64,000 nt of DNA. It comes from Pseudonocardia sp. MH-G8 (GTDB taxonomy: Bacteria > Actinomycetota > Actinomycetes > Mycobacteriales > Pseudonocardiaceae). The translations under genes were made by a program, and so were the position numbers. Positions 1 to 9,969 of this stretch are shown piece after piece. The DNA is taken from assembly GCF_002262885.1 (NCBI RefSeq), contig NZ_NKYF01000003.1, positions 376,382-440,381 of the forward strand, in the 5' to 3' direction. The notes under the pieces were generated by a model that ran no database searches, was not told the origin of the DNA, and saw only the letters and a program-made list of their open reading frames with translations. The first letter of the stretch is position 1. Every line of letters starts with the position of its first letter.

Positions 1-318
1 CGCGTTGAAGTAGGCACCGAAGGACACCTCGCTCTGCTCCGGCACCACTGCGGAGGTCCGCGAAGTGGTTCGCAGCCGGCGGGCGCTCACGGCCGAGCCG
101 ACGAGCCCGATCTTCGCGGTGGATGCGCTCATGTCCGGGGTGGGCACCGTGCTGAGCCGGATCCCGGTCCGCTCGTCCATGTACAGCGAGCGCACGCTCA
201 TGGGATCGCCGGTGCGGGGCAGGATCACCCGCTGCAGCAGGTTGCCACCGTGCGCCTGCGGTTCCGCCCCCGGTCGGGGCGACGGGGACGGACGGGTCGG
301 CGTCTCGGAGATCGTCAT
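1..318 (-). CDS. glfT2: GlfT2-type galactofuranosyltransferase, N-terminal part (runs off the window)
   Basis: The 106 visible residues match the N-terminal domain of the polymerising UDP-galactofuranosyltransferase GlfT2. After a Pro-rich first 25 residues come NLLQRVILPR, then SVRSLYMDE, then SEVSFGAYFNA, the same order as in the mycobacterial enzyme as I remember it. GlfT2 builds the galactan of arabinogalactan on its lipid carrier at the cytoplasmic membrane. The catalytic GT-A domain lies outside the window. The start is the ATG at 318-316, with no obvious ribosome site. glf, which makes its substrate, is 1.6 kb upstream on the same strand, but an MFS gene on the other strand lies between them. 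No search was run. Confidence 0.8.
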   Translation of the reverse strand, partial: MTISETPTRPSPSPRPGAEPQAHGGNLLQRVILPRTGDPMSVRSLYMDERTGIRLSTVPTPDMSASTAKIGLVGSAVSARRLRTTSRTSAVVPEQSEVSFGAYFNA

Positions 319-683
319 CGAGGAGGGGTCCTGTGTCGTCGAGGGCCGGGTCGGCGGGGCGCGCCCGTGCGCGCCCGGTGTCCGAGAGTAGCCACGCCGC
401 ACGGGCCCCGTTCCCGGCGGGGCATCGGCGCGTCGTATCGGGCCCGTCCCGCTCGTGATCGTTCTGAGATCAGGGCCCGGCGCACTTCCCGGGGCGGCAA
501 GCACGATCTCGCGCCGATCACGACACCGGAGATCGCCTGCATCCGCCAGGAACACCCTGTTCGGGACGTTCGGTGCGATCTCGGACGATCACGGGGCGGT
601 TGCGGGCGGCGGGTGGTTGACTCCGGGAGGAGCGTCGGGAGGGCACGCGGTGAACGTCGGGAAGGTCGTCCGGGAGCAGGGTC
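319..683. other. Divergent intergenic region glfT2 / MFS gene
   Basis: This 365-bp stretch has no gene that I can support. It must hold the glfT2 promoter (leftward) and the MFS promoter (rightward). The purine run GGGAGCAGG at 672-680 is the likely ribosome site of the MFS gene. Several GATC-centred short palindromes occur, but none forms a convincing operator. Confidence 0.5.
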
Positions 684-1856
684 GTGCCTGAGGCCGGCAC
701 GCTGCGGCGGCTCGTCGTCCCGGTGCTGCTGCCCGCCGCGGTGTTCGGCGTGGGGCAGGGCGCCGCCGTCCCGGTCGTGGCCCTGCAGGCCAGGGAGCTG
801 GGCGCCTCGGTCGGCGTCGCCGGTCTCGTCGTCGCACTGCTCGGGCTGGGCCAGGTGCTCGGCGACCTCCCGGCGGGGCGCATCGTCGCCCGCATCGGCG
901 AGCGCGCCGCCGTGCTGCTCGGCAGCGCCGTCGGCGCCGTCGGCGTGAGCCTCAGCCTGCTGTCCTGGTCGCCGGTCGTGCTCGGGATCGGCGTCGGCAT
1001 GTTCGGTGTGGCGAGCGCGGTGTGGGGGCTCGCCCGGCAGGCCTACATCATCGAGACGGTGCCGCTCGCCCAGCGGGCCCGGACGCTGTCGGCCATGGCG
1101 GGCCTGTCGCGCCTCGGCACGCTGCTCGGGCCGTTCCTCGGGGCCGCGGTCGTGCTCCTGCTCGGCCCGCGCGGTGGTTTCCTGGTGCAGTTCGTCGCCG
1201 TGCTGGTGGCGGCCGCGCTGATGGCCGCGATGCCGGGCATCGACGCCGACCGCCGCGCCGGCGGCCCGACCCGGACGCTGCGCGCGGTGCTCGCCGAGCA
1301 CCACCGGGTGCTGCGCACGCTCGGCACCGGCGCGCTCCTGATGGGCGCCGCACGCGCCTCCCGCATCGCGGTGCTGCCGCTGTGGGCCGACCACATCGGC
1401 CTCGACGCCGCCACCACCAGCCTGCTGTTCGGGGTCGGGGCCGCCGTCGACGTCGCACTGTCCTACCCGGCCGGGAGGTGGATGGACCTGCGCGGCCGCC
1501 GCCCCGTCGCCGTCGCGTCGCTGGTGGCGTTCGCCGCGGCCCACGTCGTGCTGCCGTTCGCGGGCGGCGTGGTGGCGCTCGGCGTCGTCGCCGTGCTGAT
1601 GGGCCTGGCCAACGGCCTGAGCAACGGCGTGATCATGACCCTGGGCGCCGACGCCGCACCGGTGCAGGGGCGCGCCGAGTTCCTGGGCGCCTTCCGGCTA
1701 TGCCACGACACCGGCATGCTGACCGGCCCCCTGCTGCTCGCCGCCGTCGCGGCCGTCGCCACCCTCGGAGCGGGCTCCGTGGTGCTGGGAGCGGTGTCGG
1801 CGCTCGGCGCTGCCGGCATGGCCCGCTGGGTGCCGCGCCGCCCGACGCAACGCTGA
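684..1856 (+). CDS. Major facilitator superfamily transporter
   Basis: A 390-residue hydrophobic protein with about twelve membrane segments. It has the MFS loop signature between helices 2 and 3 (GDLPAGRIVARIGERAAVL, about residues 56-74) and a related loop in the second half (YPAGRWMDLRGRRP, about 260-273). It is probably a proton-driven efflux pump in the plasma membrane. The substrate cannot be read from the sequence. The GTG at 684 is preceded by GGGAGCAGG at 672-680. The gene sits alone on the plus strand between glfT2 and glf and ends head to head with glf at a bidirectional hairpin. In mycobacteria, as I remember, glf and glfT2 are adjacent, so this gene may be an insertion; a role in envelope synthesis is not implied. 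Confidence 0.8.
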   Translation: MPEAGTLRRLVVPVLLPAAVFGVGQGAAVPVVALQARELGASVGVAGLVVALLGLGQVLGDLPAGRIVARIGERAAVLLGSAVGAVGVSLSLLSWSPVVLGIGVGMFGVASAVWGLARQAYIIETVPLAQRARTLSAMAGLSRLGTLLGPFLGAAVVLLLGPRGGFLVQFVAVLVAAALMAAMPGIDADRRAGGPTRTLRAVLAEHHRVLRTLGTGALLMGAARASRIAVLPLWADHIGLDAATTSLLFGVGAAVDVALSYPAGRWMDLRGRRPVAVASLVAFAAAHVVLPFAGGVVALGVVAVLMGLANGLSNGVIMTLGADAAPVQGRAEFLGAFRLCHDTGMLTGPLLLAAVAAVATLGAGSVVLGAVSALGAAGMARWVPRRPTQR

Positions 1857-1872
1857 CCCGACGAGCGTTGCG
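1846..1872. terminator. Bidirectional terminator hairpin between MFS gene and glf
   Basis: CGCAACGCT (1846-1854) pairs perfectly with AGCGTTGCG (1864-1872) around a 9-nt loop. It overlaps the last codons of the MFS gene and lies just past the stop of glf, where two convergent transcripts would end. There is no T tract, as is common in actinobacteria. Confidence 0.6.
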
Positions 1873-1875
1873 GCG

Positions 1876-3135
<1,260 letters not shown>

Positions 3136-3200
3136 TCAGACGTGTAGGTTCGCGCCGGTTGCCGGCGACCGGCGACGGCAGCGATCCGGGGGTTCGGGCG

Positions 3201-5162
3201 GTGGGTGCAGGCGGCCACGTGGTGGCGCTCTACGTGCTCGCACTGTGGATCCCCGGCCTGGTGCTCGCGGCACTCGCCGGGATGCGCGGCTGGACGCTCG
3301 CCGCGTTCGCCCCCCTGCTCACCTACGCCGTCGTCGGGCTGTTCGGGCCGCTGTTCGCCGGTATCGGCATCGACTGGTCGCCCACGAGCGCGGGCCTGCT
3401 CCTCGTCGTGCTCTGCGCGGCGGCGGTGGCCGCGCGCGTCACCATCCGGTACCGCGCCGGCGAGCCGCCACCGGCCGCGGCGTCGCTGTGGAGCCGGTGG
3501 GCCCACGTCGCGGTGGCCGTGTCGCTCGCCGGGATCGTCGTGCTCGGTGGCACCGTCATCTGGACGGGCCTGGGCCACCTGTCCGCGATACCGCAGGACT
3601 GGGACGCCGTGTTCCACGCCAACGGCATCCGGTGGATCGCCGAGACCGGCGACAGCAGCCTCGTCGGGATGGGGCAGGTCAACTGGTTCCTGAACGGCGT
3701 CGAGGTCTTCTACCCCAACGCCTACCACCTGCTGGCGGCGCTGGTCCTGCGGATCACCGGCGCCGACGTGCCCACCGTGCTCAACGCGCACACGGTGCTG
3801 CTGCCCGGCATGGGCGCGCTCGTCGTCGTCGCGCTGGTACACCGGTTCGGCGGCCGGGCCGTGCTCGCCGTCGCCGCGGCGGGCTGCAGCGTCGCCATCA
3901 CCTTCTTCTACGACATGCTCTGGCGCGGGCCGCTGCTGCCGTTCGTCACCGGCGCCGTGCTGATGCCACTGGCCGCCGTGCTGCTCGTCGACCTGCTCGA
4001 CGCCCGCGGCCGGCTCCCCCGTGTGCTCATGAACGGGCTGCTGTTCGGGGCGGGGCTGCTCGGCATGATCGCCCTGAACCCGGCCATCCTGTTCACCGCG
4101 GCCGTGTTCGCGATGCCCGCCGTCGTCCAGCGGTGGGCGACCTGCCCCCGGCTGCTGCGTCGCGAGCCGCTCGTCGTGCTCGCGGCGGGAGCCGGTGCGG
4201 CCGTGCTCGCGCTGCCCCAGCTGCTCGGTTCCCTGGGCAGCGCCTCGGGTGAGCCGCCCTACGACTGGCCGGCCGAGATGACCCAGTCCGAGGCCGTCGG
4301 CGAGCTGGTGGCGCTGGCGCACGACGGCCTGCGCCCGCAGTGGTGGCTCGTGGCCGCCGTCGGCGTGGGCCTCGCGCGCTTCGCCCACCTGCGCGGCCTG
4401 CGCTGGACGGTGGCGTCCGGCGCCGCGTTCGCCGGCATGTTCGTGGCCGTCGCCTCCTCGGACGCCTTGTGGGTCACCGCCCTGACCCGGCCCTGGTGGA
4501 ACGACGAGTGGCGCCTGGTCGGCCTGTGCGTCGTCCCGATCGGGGTACTGGCGGGCCACGGGCTCGCCGAGCTCCAGCGGGGTGCGGCCACGGGGATCAG
4601 GGCACTCGCCGAGAAGGTCGGCGCGGGCCCTCCCGAACCGGCCCGGCAGGCCGCGTCGATCGTGGCGACCGCACTCGTGTTCGCCCTGTTCTTCGTGGCC
4701 AGCAACGAGCTCTACCTGGCGCGCAACGTCGGCCGGATGCAGCTCGCCGCGCCCGACGGACCCGTCGTGTCCTCGCTCGAGGTCGACGCGATGCACGAGC
4801 TCGCGAAGGTGGTGCCGCCGGGCGAGCGGGTGCTCAACGACCGCGGTGACGGCTCGGCGTGGATGTACGCGATCGCCGGTGTGCTGCCCATCGCCGGGCA
4901 CTACAACGCCTCGCAGATCGACGACAGCATCCACCTGCTGAACGCGCGGTTCAACCGCTACCCGGACGAGCGCGAGGTGCGCGCCGCGGTGGACGAGCTC
5001 GGCATCCACTACGTGATGCTGGGCCGCGGGTACGTGCGGTCGGACTGGCGGCGCGCCCCCGGGTTCATCGGGCTGGAGAACGCCGACTGGCTGCAGCTCG
5101 TCTACCGCAACCGGGACGCGGTGGTCTACCGGATCAGGCCCGATGTGCCGGCCGGGCCGTAG
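3201..5162 (+). CDS. DUF6541-type large integral membrane protein (GT-C-like)
   Basis: A protein of about 653 residues. The first two thirds hold roughly a dozen membrane segments, followed by an extracytoplasmic C-terminal domain from about residue 520 (VDAMHELAKVVPPGERVLND, then WMYAIAG). This layout and the conserved MLGRGY region resemble the actinobacterial DUF6541 family. It is suspected to be GT-C-like but no activity is established to my knowledge. An acidic Asp pair near the first outside loop (GIDWSP, then QDWDAVFHANGIRWI) is what GT-C enzymes use, which is only suggestive. GTG 3201 has GGGGG upstream; TTG 3159 is the alternative, with TAGGTT at 3145-3150 as a possible -10. Its neighbours are glf and an AftA-like gene. 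Confidence 0.7.
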   Translation: MGAGGHVVALYVLALWIPGLVLAALAGMRGWTLAAFAPLLTYAVVGLFGPLFAGIGIDWSPTSAGLLLVVLCAAAVAARVTIRYRAGEPPPAAASLWSRWAHVAVAVSLAGIVVLGGTVIWTGLGHLSAIPQDWDAVFHANGIRWIAETGDSSLVGMGQVNWFLNGVEVFYPNAYHLLAALVLRITGADVPTVLNAHTVLLPGMGALVVVALVHRFGGRAVLAVAAAGCSVAITFFYDMLWRGPLLPFVTGAVLMPLAAVLLVDLLDARGRLPRVLMNGLLFGAGLLGMIALNPAILFTAAVFAMPAVVQRWATCPRLLRREPLVVLAAGAGAAVLALPQLLGSLGSASGEPPYDWPAEMTQSEAVGELVALAHDGLRPQWWLVAAVGVGLARFAHLRGLRWTVASGAAFAGMFVAVASSDALWVTALTRPWWNDEWRLVGLCVVPIGVLAGHGLAELQRGAATGIRALAEKVGAGPPEPARQAASIVATALVFALFFVASNELYLARNVGRMQLAAPDGPVVSSLEVDAMHELAKVVPPGERVLNDRGDGSAWMYAIAGVLPIAGHYNASQIDDSIHLLNARFNRYPDEREVRAAVDELGIHYVMLGRGYVRSDWRRAPGFIGLENADWLQLVYRNRDAVVYRIRPDVPAGP

Positions 5163-5175
5163 CCGCGGTGCAAGC

Positions 5176-5181
5176 TAGCGT
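5176..5181 (+). promoter_or_regulatory. -10 element of AftA-like gene (leaderless)
   Basis: TAGCGT ends 7 nt before the GTG at 5189, which would make the transcript leaderless and supports that start codon. It lies just after the stop codon of the preceding gene. Confidence 0.4.
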
Positions 5182-5188
5182 TGCGCCG

Positions 5189-6814
5189 GTGTCGGGGCAC
5201 ACGGTGACGGGGACGAGCGCGGCAGGGCTGACGCCCGTGCCGCCCGGCGCGTCCCGATGGCCTTTCCGTGCAGCGGTGGGCGCAGGCGAGGCGGTGGCCG
5301 CGGTGGGCGCCGCGGCCGGCTCCGTGCAGCTGAGCCGCTCGGTGGTCGTCGACCCGCTGGACCGCGTCGGGCAGGTCAGCGGCCTCGCCGCGCTCGACCT
5401 GCGGTTCGTCGTGCTGGGCCTGGTGGTCGTACTGGCCGCCGTGGCGGCGAGCAGGCACCCGGCGGTGTGGGCGGTGGTGAGCCGGCTCGCGTGCGCGGCC
5501 GTGGCCGGGCTCGCCACCGGGCTGGTGGCGGGCGGTGTGCTGCTCGCGCTGCGGGGCACGGACTGGCCGCTGTTCGCCAACTGGGGCGATTCGGGCCAGC
5601 TGATCCGCTGGGCCGACGACATCCTCGCCGGCCGTGGCGTCCCGCCCGACTACCCACCCGCCGTGCTGCACGTGATCGCGCGGTGGGCCGAGCTCACGGG
5701 TGATTCCACGGCGGGCGCGCTGCGCACCACCCAGGTGGTGAGCACGGCGCTGTTCGGGCCCTTGGCATACCTGTCCTGGCGGCTCGTGCTGGCCCCGGTG
5801 TGGGCGCTGGCCGCCACCCTCGTGGCGGCGATGCCGCTGCTCGAGCCGTACAAGCCCTACACCACCGTCGTGCTGGTCGCGCTGGTCCCGGTGCTGATCG
5901 CGTTCCTGCGGGTGCTGCGCCGCGCGGGGGCGCTGAGCTGGACGCGGGTGGCGCTGGCCGGCGCCGCGACGGGCGTCGGCCTCGGTGTGCTGTTCTGCCT
6001 CTACTCCGGCTGGTTCCTCTGGTCGGCGCCCGGAGCGCTCGTGGCCGTGCTGGTCGTGTTCCCGTGGCGGGCCGCGCCGCTGCGCGGCCTCGCGCTGCTC
6101 GGGCTGGCCGCCGCAGGCCTCGTCGCCGTCGCGTGGCCGCACCTGTTCGGGCTGCTGCGCGCCGCCGGCACGGTGCAGGACCGCTACTTCTACTTCGACA
6201 CCGCCGTCGAGCCCGCCTACATCGCGATGTGGCGCAACGACCTGCCCGGCGACGTCGGACCGTGGCCGCCGCCGGGTGAGCTGGCCGGCGTGGGCCTGTT
6301 CACCGTGCTGCTGGTGGTCGGGCTCGGGCTGGCCGTGGCCGTCGCGGGCCGGCGCACCGCGGTGCTCGCGCTCTGCGCGCTGATGGCGGGGGCGTGGCTG
6401 ATGCGGTTCTGGATCGCCTCGCAGATGTACGCCACGCAGACGGTGCAGCTCTACCCCCGCACGACCGCGCAGATCCTGTTCTGCCTGCTGCTGCTGGCGG
6501 TGTTCGCGGCGCTGTACGGCGGGCGGCGGGTGCAGGAGGCGTGGCGCGCGCGGGCCGTGGCGGGCAACGGCAGCGGGCCGCGCCCGGCCGCCGCCACGAT
6601 CGGCGCGCTGTGCGCCGCGCTGCTGCTCGCACTGTCGATGGGCTCGTCGATCGCCGACCGCTACCTGCCGCGCAACGACGGCTCGGTCGGCCTGCTCGCC
6701 CACGTCGCGCAGCACGTGCGGCAGCCCGACGGGAGCTGCCCGGACTACACCGACGGCTCCTGCGCACCGGACCCCGGCTCGCTGCTCAGCGGTGCCTGGC
6801 CGCCGGCTCGCTAG
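5189..6814 (+). CDS. AftA-like (GT85-type) arabinofuranosyltransferase, short form
   Basis: A 541-residue polytopic membrane protein. Its first outside loop (WADDILAGRGVPPDYPPAVL, about residues 136-155) and the later EPYKPYTT segment line up with AftA, the enzyme that adds the first arabinofuranose to galactan (YIGLPPFYPP and SPEPYAAM in the mycobacterial protein as I remember it). The mycobacterial enzyme is about 640 residues and has a C-terminal outside domain of about 180 residues. Here only about 60 residues follow the last membrane segment, so that domain is missing or strongly shortened. The substrate would be decaprenyl-phospho-arabinose. The start GTG is chosen for the -10 at 5176. 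It could instead be another GT-C enzyme. Confidence 0.6.
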   Translation: MSGHTVTGTSAAGLTPVPPGASRWPFRAAVGAGEAVAAVGAAAGSVQLSRSVVVDPLDRVGQVSGLAALDLRFVVLGLVVVLAAVAASRHPAVWAVVSRLACAAVAGLATGLVAGGVLLALRGTDWPLFANWGDSGQLIRWADDILAGRGVPPDYPPAVLHVIARWAELTGDSTAGALRTTQVVSTALFGPLAYLSWRLVLAPVWALAATLVAAMPLLEPYKPYTTVVLVALVPVLIAFLRVLRRAGALSWTRVALAGAATGVGLGVLFCLYSGWFLWSAPGALVAVLVVFPWRAAPLRGLALLGLAAAGLVAVAWPHLFGLLRAAGTVQDRYFYFDTAVEPAYIAMWRNDLPGDVGPWPPPGELAGVGLFTVLLVVGLGLAVAVAGRRTAVLALCALMAGAWLMRFWIASQMYATQTVQLYPRTTAQILFCLLLLAVFAALYGGRRVQEAWRARAVAGNGSGPRPAAATIGALCAALLLALSMGSSIADRYLPRNDGSVGLLAHVAQHVRQPDGSCPDYTDGSCAPDPGSLLSGAWPPAR

Positions 6815-6953
6815 CGCGTGGACCCGGCACTCGCGTCGCGTCACCGTAGATGGGGTGGGTCACCGGAGAAGAGAGGCGTGGGCGGGGTGATCGCGGCCAG
6901 CCGCCGGTGAACCCCGTGGCCACCGCGCTCATGGATCCGGCCGACGGCGGTCG

Positions 6954-8630
6954 TCACCCGGGCCGGAGGACCTCCCCACAGGATGCACGCGGTGAGCGCC
7001 GGGCGCGCTCGTCGGCGACGGCGGCCGCGGCGGCACGGGTGCGCAGCGCCTCGAGATCGCCGGGCCCGAGCGCGTCGCGGCGCACGTGGTCGGTGACCTC
7101 GGCCGCGCTGGTGGTGATCTCCACGTAGTCGGCGGCCACCCGCGGGTCCGCGGTGAGGCCGGTCAGGCGCGACCAGTCGGGGTTCGTCGTGAGGAAGGTC
7201 GGGCGCACCTCGTCGAGCAGGTGGTCCCGCAGCCCGGCCATGTCCTGCGCCGCCCAGTAGCCGGCGATCCGCCGATCGGCCAGGCCCGCCATGTCGACGA
7301 CCCGCAGGTCGCTCACCAGCGCTGCGCCGCCGATGTCCGGCGCCACAAGGGTGGCATCGGGGACGTCGACGACGTCGGCGTAGGAGTTGATGGCGTGGCC
7401 GGTGTTCTGCGCGACCAGGCACAGCGGCGCGGTCGGGGCCGCGCGGAACGCCTGGGCGGAATCGGCGAGCGCCAGGCCGGAGACGAGAGCGGCGCCCACC
7501 GCGAGCACCGCCGCAACCACCCGCCCGCGCGCAGCCAGGTGCGGTGCGACCAGTGCCGCCGCCGCGACGCCCGCGAGCCCGCCCAACGGCCAGACGGGTG
7601 TGGCGAACCGCAACTGCTCCATCCAGTCCGGCTCCAGCACGCCGAACGCCACCACCGCGAGCGCGAGCGGCACGAGCAGCGCCACGAACGCCCGGTGCCC
7701 CTGCCGTGCCACCACGGCGCCGACGGCGGCCACCGCGAGCATTGCCGCGGGCCACCCGACGTAGGACACGAGCTCGACGGGCCGCATCGCGGCAGCCACT
7801 CCCGGCAGGCCCTGCGACTTGGCGATCGCGGTGTTGGGCAGGTACTCGCCGAACGTCGCCAGCCGCCACGCCAGGTACGCCCCGACGGGCACCGCGAACA
7901 CGAGCACGCTCAGCGCGACCGCCCGCGCGGCCCGGGTGAGGTCGGCACGGCGCAGCAGCAGGAGCACCACGAGCGGGAGGGCCGCCACGTACACGAGACC
8001 GTCCGGGCGCGTCAGCGCGGCCAGCGCGGCGAGCAGCCCGCACCACAGCGCCGTCCGTGGCGCGTACAGCCGGTCCTCGACGACCGCACGCACGAGCACC
8101 GCGGCGAGACCGGTCACCGCGCACGCCAGCAGCGCGTTCTCCAGGCCCGACACCGTCCAGATCACGAACGACGGCACCGCCGCCGTGACCAGGCCGGCCG
8201 CGATCGTCACCGCTGCCGGACGGCGGGTCAGCGCCGAGGCGGCCGCGTAGCAGGAGGCGAACACGCCGGCGACCAGCACGAGCGCCAGCAGCTTCGGGAA
8301 GGCGACGTAGTCGGGCACCCCGAACCAGCTACCGCGGTCGAACAGGCCGAGCAGGCGGCCGAGTACGAGCAGCGCGAGCCACGCCGGGTTCGAGTAGGCC
8401 TCGACCGGGTCGGCGCCGGGCTGCAGGACCGGGCCCTCGCCGGTGGCGATCGAGCGCGCGTAGGCGAAGGTGATGGCCGCGTCGTCCACGATCCAGCGGC
8501 CGTAGAGCAGAGCGTGGACGCCGACGGCCGCCGTGGGCACCGCCACGGCGACGAGCGCACCGGGCGACCGCAGCGGCGCCGCTGGTCCGTCGGTGGCGCC
8601 CGCGGCAGGACGCGCCACGGCCCGGGTCAC
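6954..8630 (-). CDS. AftB-like GT-C arabinofuranosyltransferase
   Basis: A 558-residue membrane protein. Near the N-terminus it has the GT-C signature WIVDDAAITFAYARSIATGE, followed by EAYSNPAWLALL, which is also the start of AftB (Rv3805c), the enzyme that caps arabinan with beta-1,2-arabinofuranose. The paired Asp residues in DDA are the likely catalytic acids facing the periplasm. About ten membrane segments are followed by a C-terminal outside domain (PDIGGAALVSDLRVVDMAGL). The GTG at 8630 overlaps the stop of the upstream glycosyltransferase (GTGA). It is the last gene of the operon starting at 12018. The same signature occurs in other PMT-like transferases, so the exact linkage is open. 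Confidence 0.65.
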   Translation of the reverse strand: MTRAVARPAAGATDGPAAPLRSPGALVAVAVPTAAVGVHALLYGRWIVDDAAITFAYARSIATGEGPVLQPGADPVEAYSNPAWLALLVLGRLLGLFDRGSWFGVPDYVAFPKLLALVLVAGVFASCYAAASALTRRPAAVTIAAGLVTAAVPSFVIWTVSGLENALLACAVTGLAAVLVRAVVEDRLYAPRTALWCGLLAALAALTRPDGLVYVAALPLVVLLLLRRADLTRAARAVALSVLVFAVPVGAYLAWRLATFGEYLPNTAIAKSQGLPGVAAAMRPVELVSYVGWPAAMLAVAAVGAVVARQGHRAFVALLVPLALAVVAFGVLEPDWMEQLRFATPVWPLGGLAGVAAAALVAPHLAARGRVVAAVLAVGAALVSGLALADSAQAFRAAPTAPLCLVAQNTGHAINSYADVVDVPDATLVAPDIGGAALVSDLRVVDMAGLADRRIAGYWAAQDMAGLRDHLLDEVRPTFLTTNPDWSRLTGLTADPRVAADYVEITTSAAEVTDHVRRDALGPGDLEALRTRAAAAAVADERARRSPRASCGEVLRPG

Positions 8631-9544
8631 GCGCCGAAGGCGTGCCGGGCCAGCGTGCGCAGTCCGCCGCCGCCCCGGCGGGCGGCGGCGGGCAGCCGCG
8701 TCAACGCGTTGATGCGCGACGAAAGGTGCCGCCGGGCCGTACGCGCCGCCCGGGGCCAGCCCCGCACCGCCATCCGGTCGGCCGTCTCGACGAAGAACGC
8801 CCGTTCCTCGGAGAAGCGCCTGCCGTCGGCGGCATGGGCCGACGACACCGATGCCCCGTGGCGCCGGTAGCGGAAGCAGACCTCGGGCTGCACGAGCAGC
8901 GACTCGCCGTCGAGGACGAGGTCGAGCACGAGCGCGAGGTCCTGCACCACGTCGACGCCCTCGCGGAAGCCGGCGCGGCGCAGCGGGCCGGATCGCCAGC
9001 AGATCGAGGGGAAGTACAGCCAGTTGCCGCGCAGCAGGCTCACCGCGAGCTCCTCGCCCGCGAGCACGGTGGGCTCCGAGACCCGCGGTGCGTAGACCCA
9101 GCGCTTGCTCAGGTCCACCAGCGTGCGGGCCGGCATCCCGTGGGAATCGACCACCTCGACGCCGGGCTGGACGATCGCGATCTCCGGGTGCGCCGCGTGG
9201 GCCCGCCGGACGGCGCCGACGTAACCCGGCAGCATCAGGTCGTCGTTGCCGATGATCACGGCGAGGTCGTGTTCCACCAGGTCGACGCACTGCTGGAAGT
9301 TGCGGTTGATGCCCAGGTTGCGGGGGTTGCGGTGGTAGCGCACCCGCTCGTCGCCGAGCTCGTCGCACCACTTCGCCAAAGCGTCGTCGGCGAGCTCGCC
9401 GGAGTCGTCGACGACCGTGAGCCGCCACTGCGGATCGTCCTGCGCGAGCACGCTGCGCACGGTCTCCTGCACGAGGTCCAGCCGCCCGTAGTGGGGCAGC
9501 ATGATGTCGACCGTGACATCCGGAGCGACGCCGCCGGCCGTCAC
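8627..9544 (-). CDS. Family 2 glycosyltransferase
   Basis: A 305-residue GT-A fold enzyme without membrane segments. It begins with the nucleotide-sugar site VDIMLPHYGRLDLVQETV, has LTVVDDSGE, and has the metal-binding acidic motif IGNDDLMLPGYV near residue 95. A later VVQDLALVLDL supplies the usual catalytic acid region. It most likely transfers a sugar from a nucleotide donor in the cytoplasm to a lipid-linked acceptor. The start is the GTG at 9544, which overlaps the stop of the DUF2304 gene. Its stop overlaps the start of the AftB-like gene, so these three genes are translationally coupled. The acceptor cannot be read from the sequence. Confidence 0.8.
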   Translation of the reverse strand: MTAGGVAPDVTVDIMLPHYGRLDLVQETVRSVLAQDDPQWRLTVVDDSGELADDALAKWCDELGDERVRYHRNPRNLGINRNFQQCVDLVEHDLAVIIGNDDLMLPGYVGAVRRAHAAHPEIAIVQPGVEVVDSHGMPARTLVDLSKRWVYAPRVSEPTVLAGEELAVSLLRGNWLYFPSICWRSGPLRRAGFREGVDVVQDLALVLDLVLDGESLLVQPEVCFRYRRHGASVSSAHAADGRRFSEERAFFVETADRMAVRGWPRAARTARRHLSSRINALTRLPAAARRGGGGLRTLARHAFGA

Positions 9545-9963
9545 CGCGCGCCGTCCTCGGACGCCACGGGGGCGCGTTCGCCGTCCCCGGTGGCGACGCT
9601 GACCACCTGGGCCGAGTGCAGGCCGCGCTCGCGGTTGATCAGCTCCGCCTCCCGGATGGCGACGGTGCGCGCCAGCTCGGTGTAGCGGCGGTCGACCACG
9701 CGGAAGCGCTGGTACATGCTGAACATGCCGGCCATGAACGCCACGACCAGCGCGTAGAGCACGAGGTCGGTGCCCCGGCCGACGCCGAGGAAGTGCGCGA
9801 TCACCGAGAGGTCGTTCGGCCGCATCACCGCGTACACGTTCGCCAGCGCGAACAGGACGAGCCCGATCCGCTTGCTGGCCTGCACGTACACCGCGTTGGA
9901 GCTGCGGACGAAGACGTAGAGGATGACCAGGACCGCGATGACGAGGATGAACTGGATGAGCAC
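9541..9963 (-). CDS. DUF2304 family small membrane protein
   Basis: A 140-residue protein with three membrane segments (about residues 2-18, 32-47 and 66-84) and a charged cytoplasmic tail (MYQRFRVVDRRYTELARTVA). This is the DUF2304 pattern. These proteins usually lie next to polyprenyl-phosphate glycosyltransferases, as here, where one starts 6 bp upstream. They are presumed partners that hold the enzyme at the membrane or help move the lipid-linked sugar; that role is inferred from context. The tail is longer than needed and ends in a Glu/Gly-rich disordered stretch. Start ATG 9963. Confidence 0.75.
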   Translation of the reverse strand: MLIQFILVIAVLVILYVFVRSSNAVYVQASKRIGLVLFALANVYAVMRPNDLSVIAHFLGVGRGTDLVLYALVVAFMAGMFSMYQRFRVVDRRYTELARTVAIREAELINRERGLHSAQVVSVATGDGERAPVASEDGAR

Positions 9964-9969
9964 GGCGGG

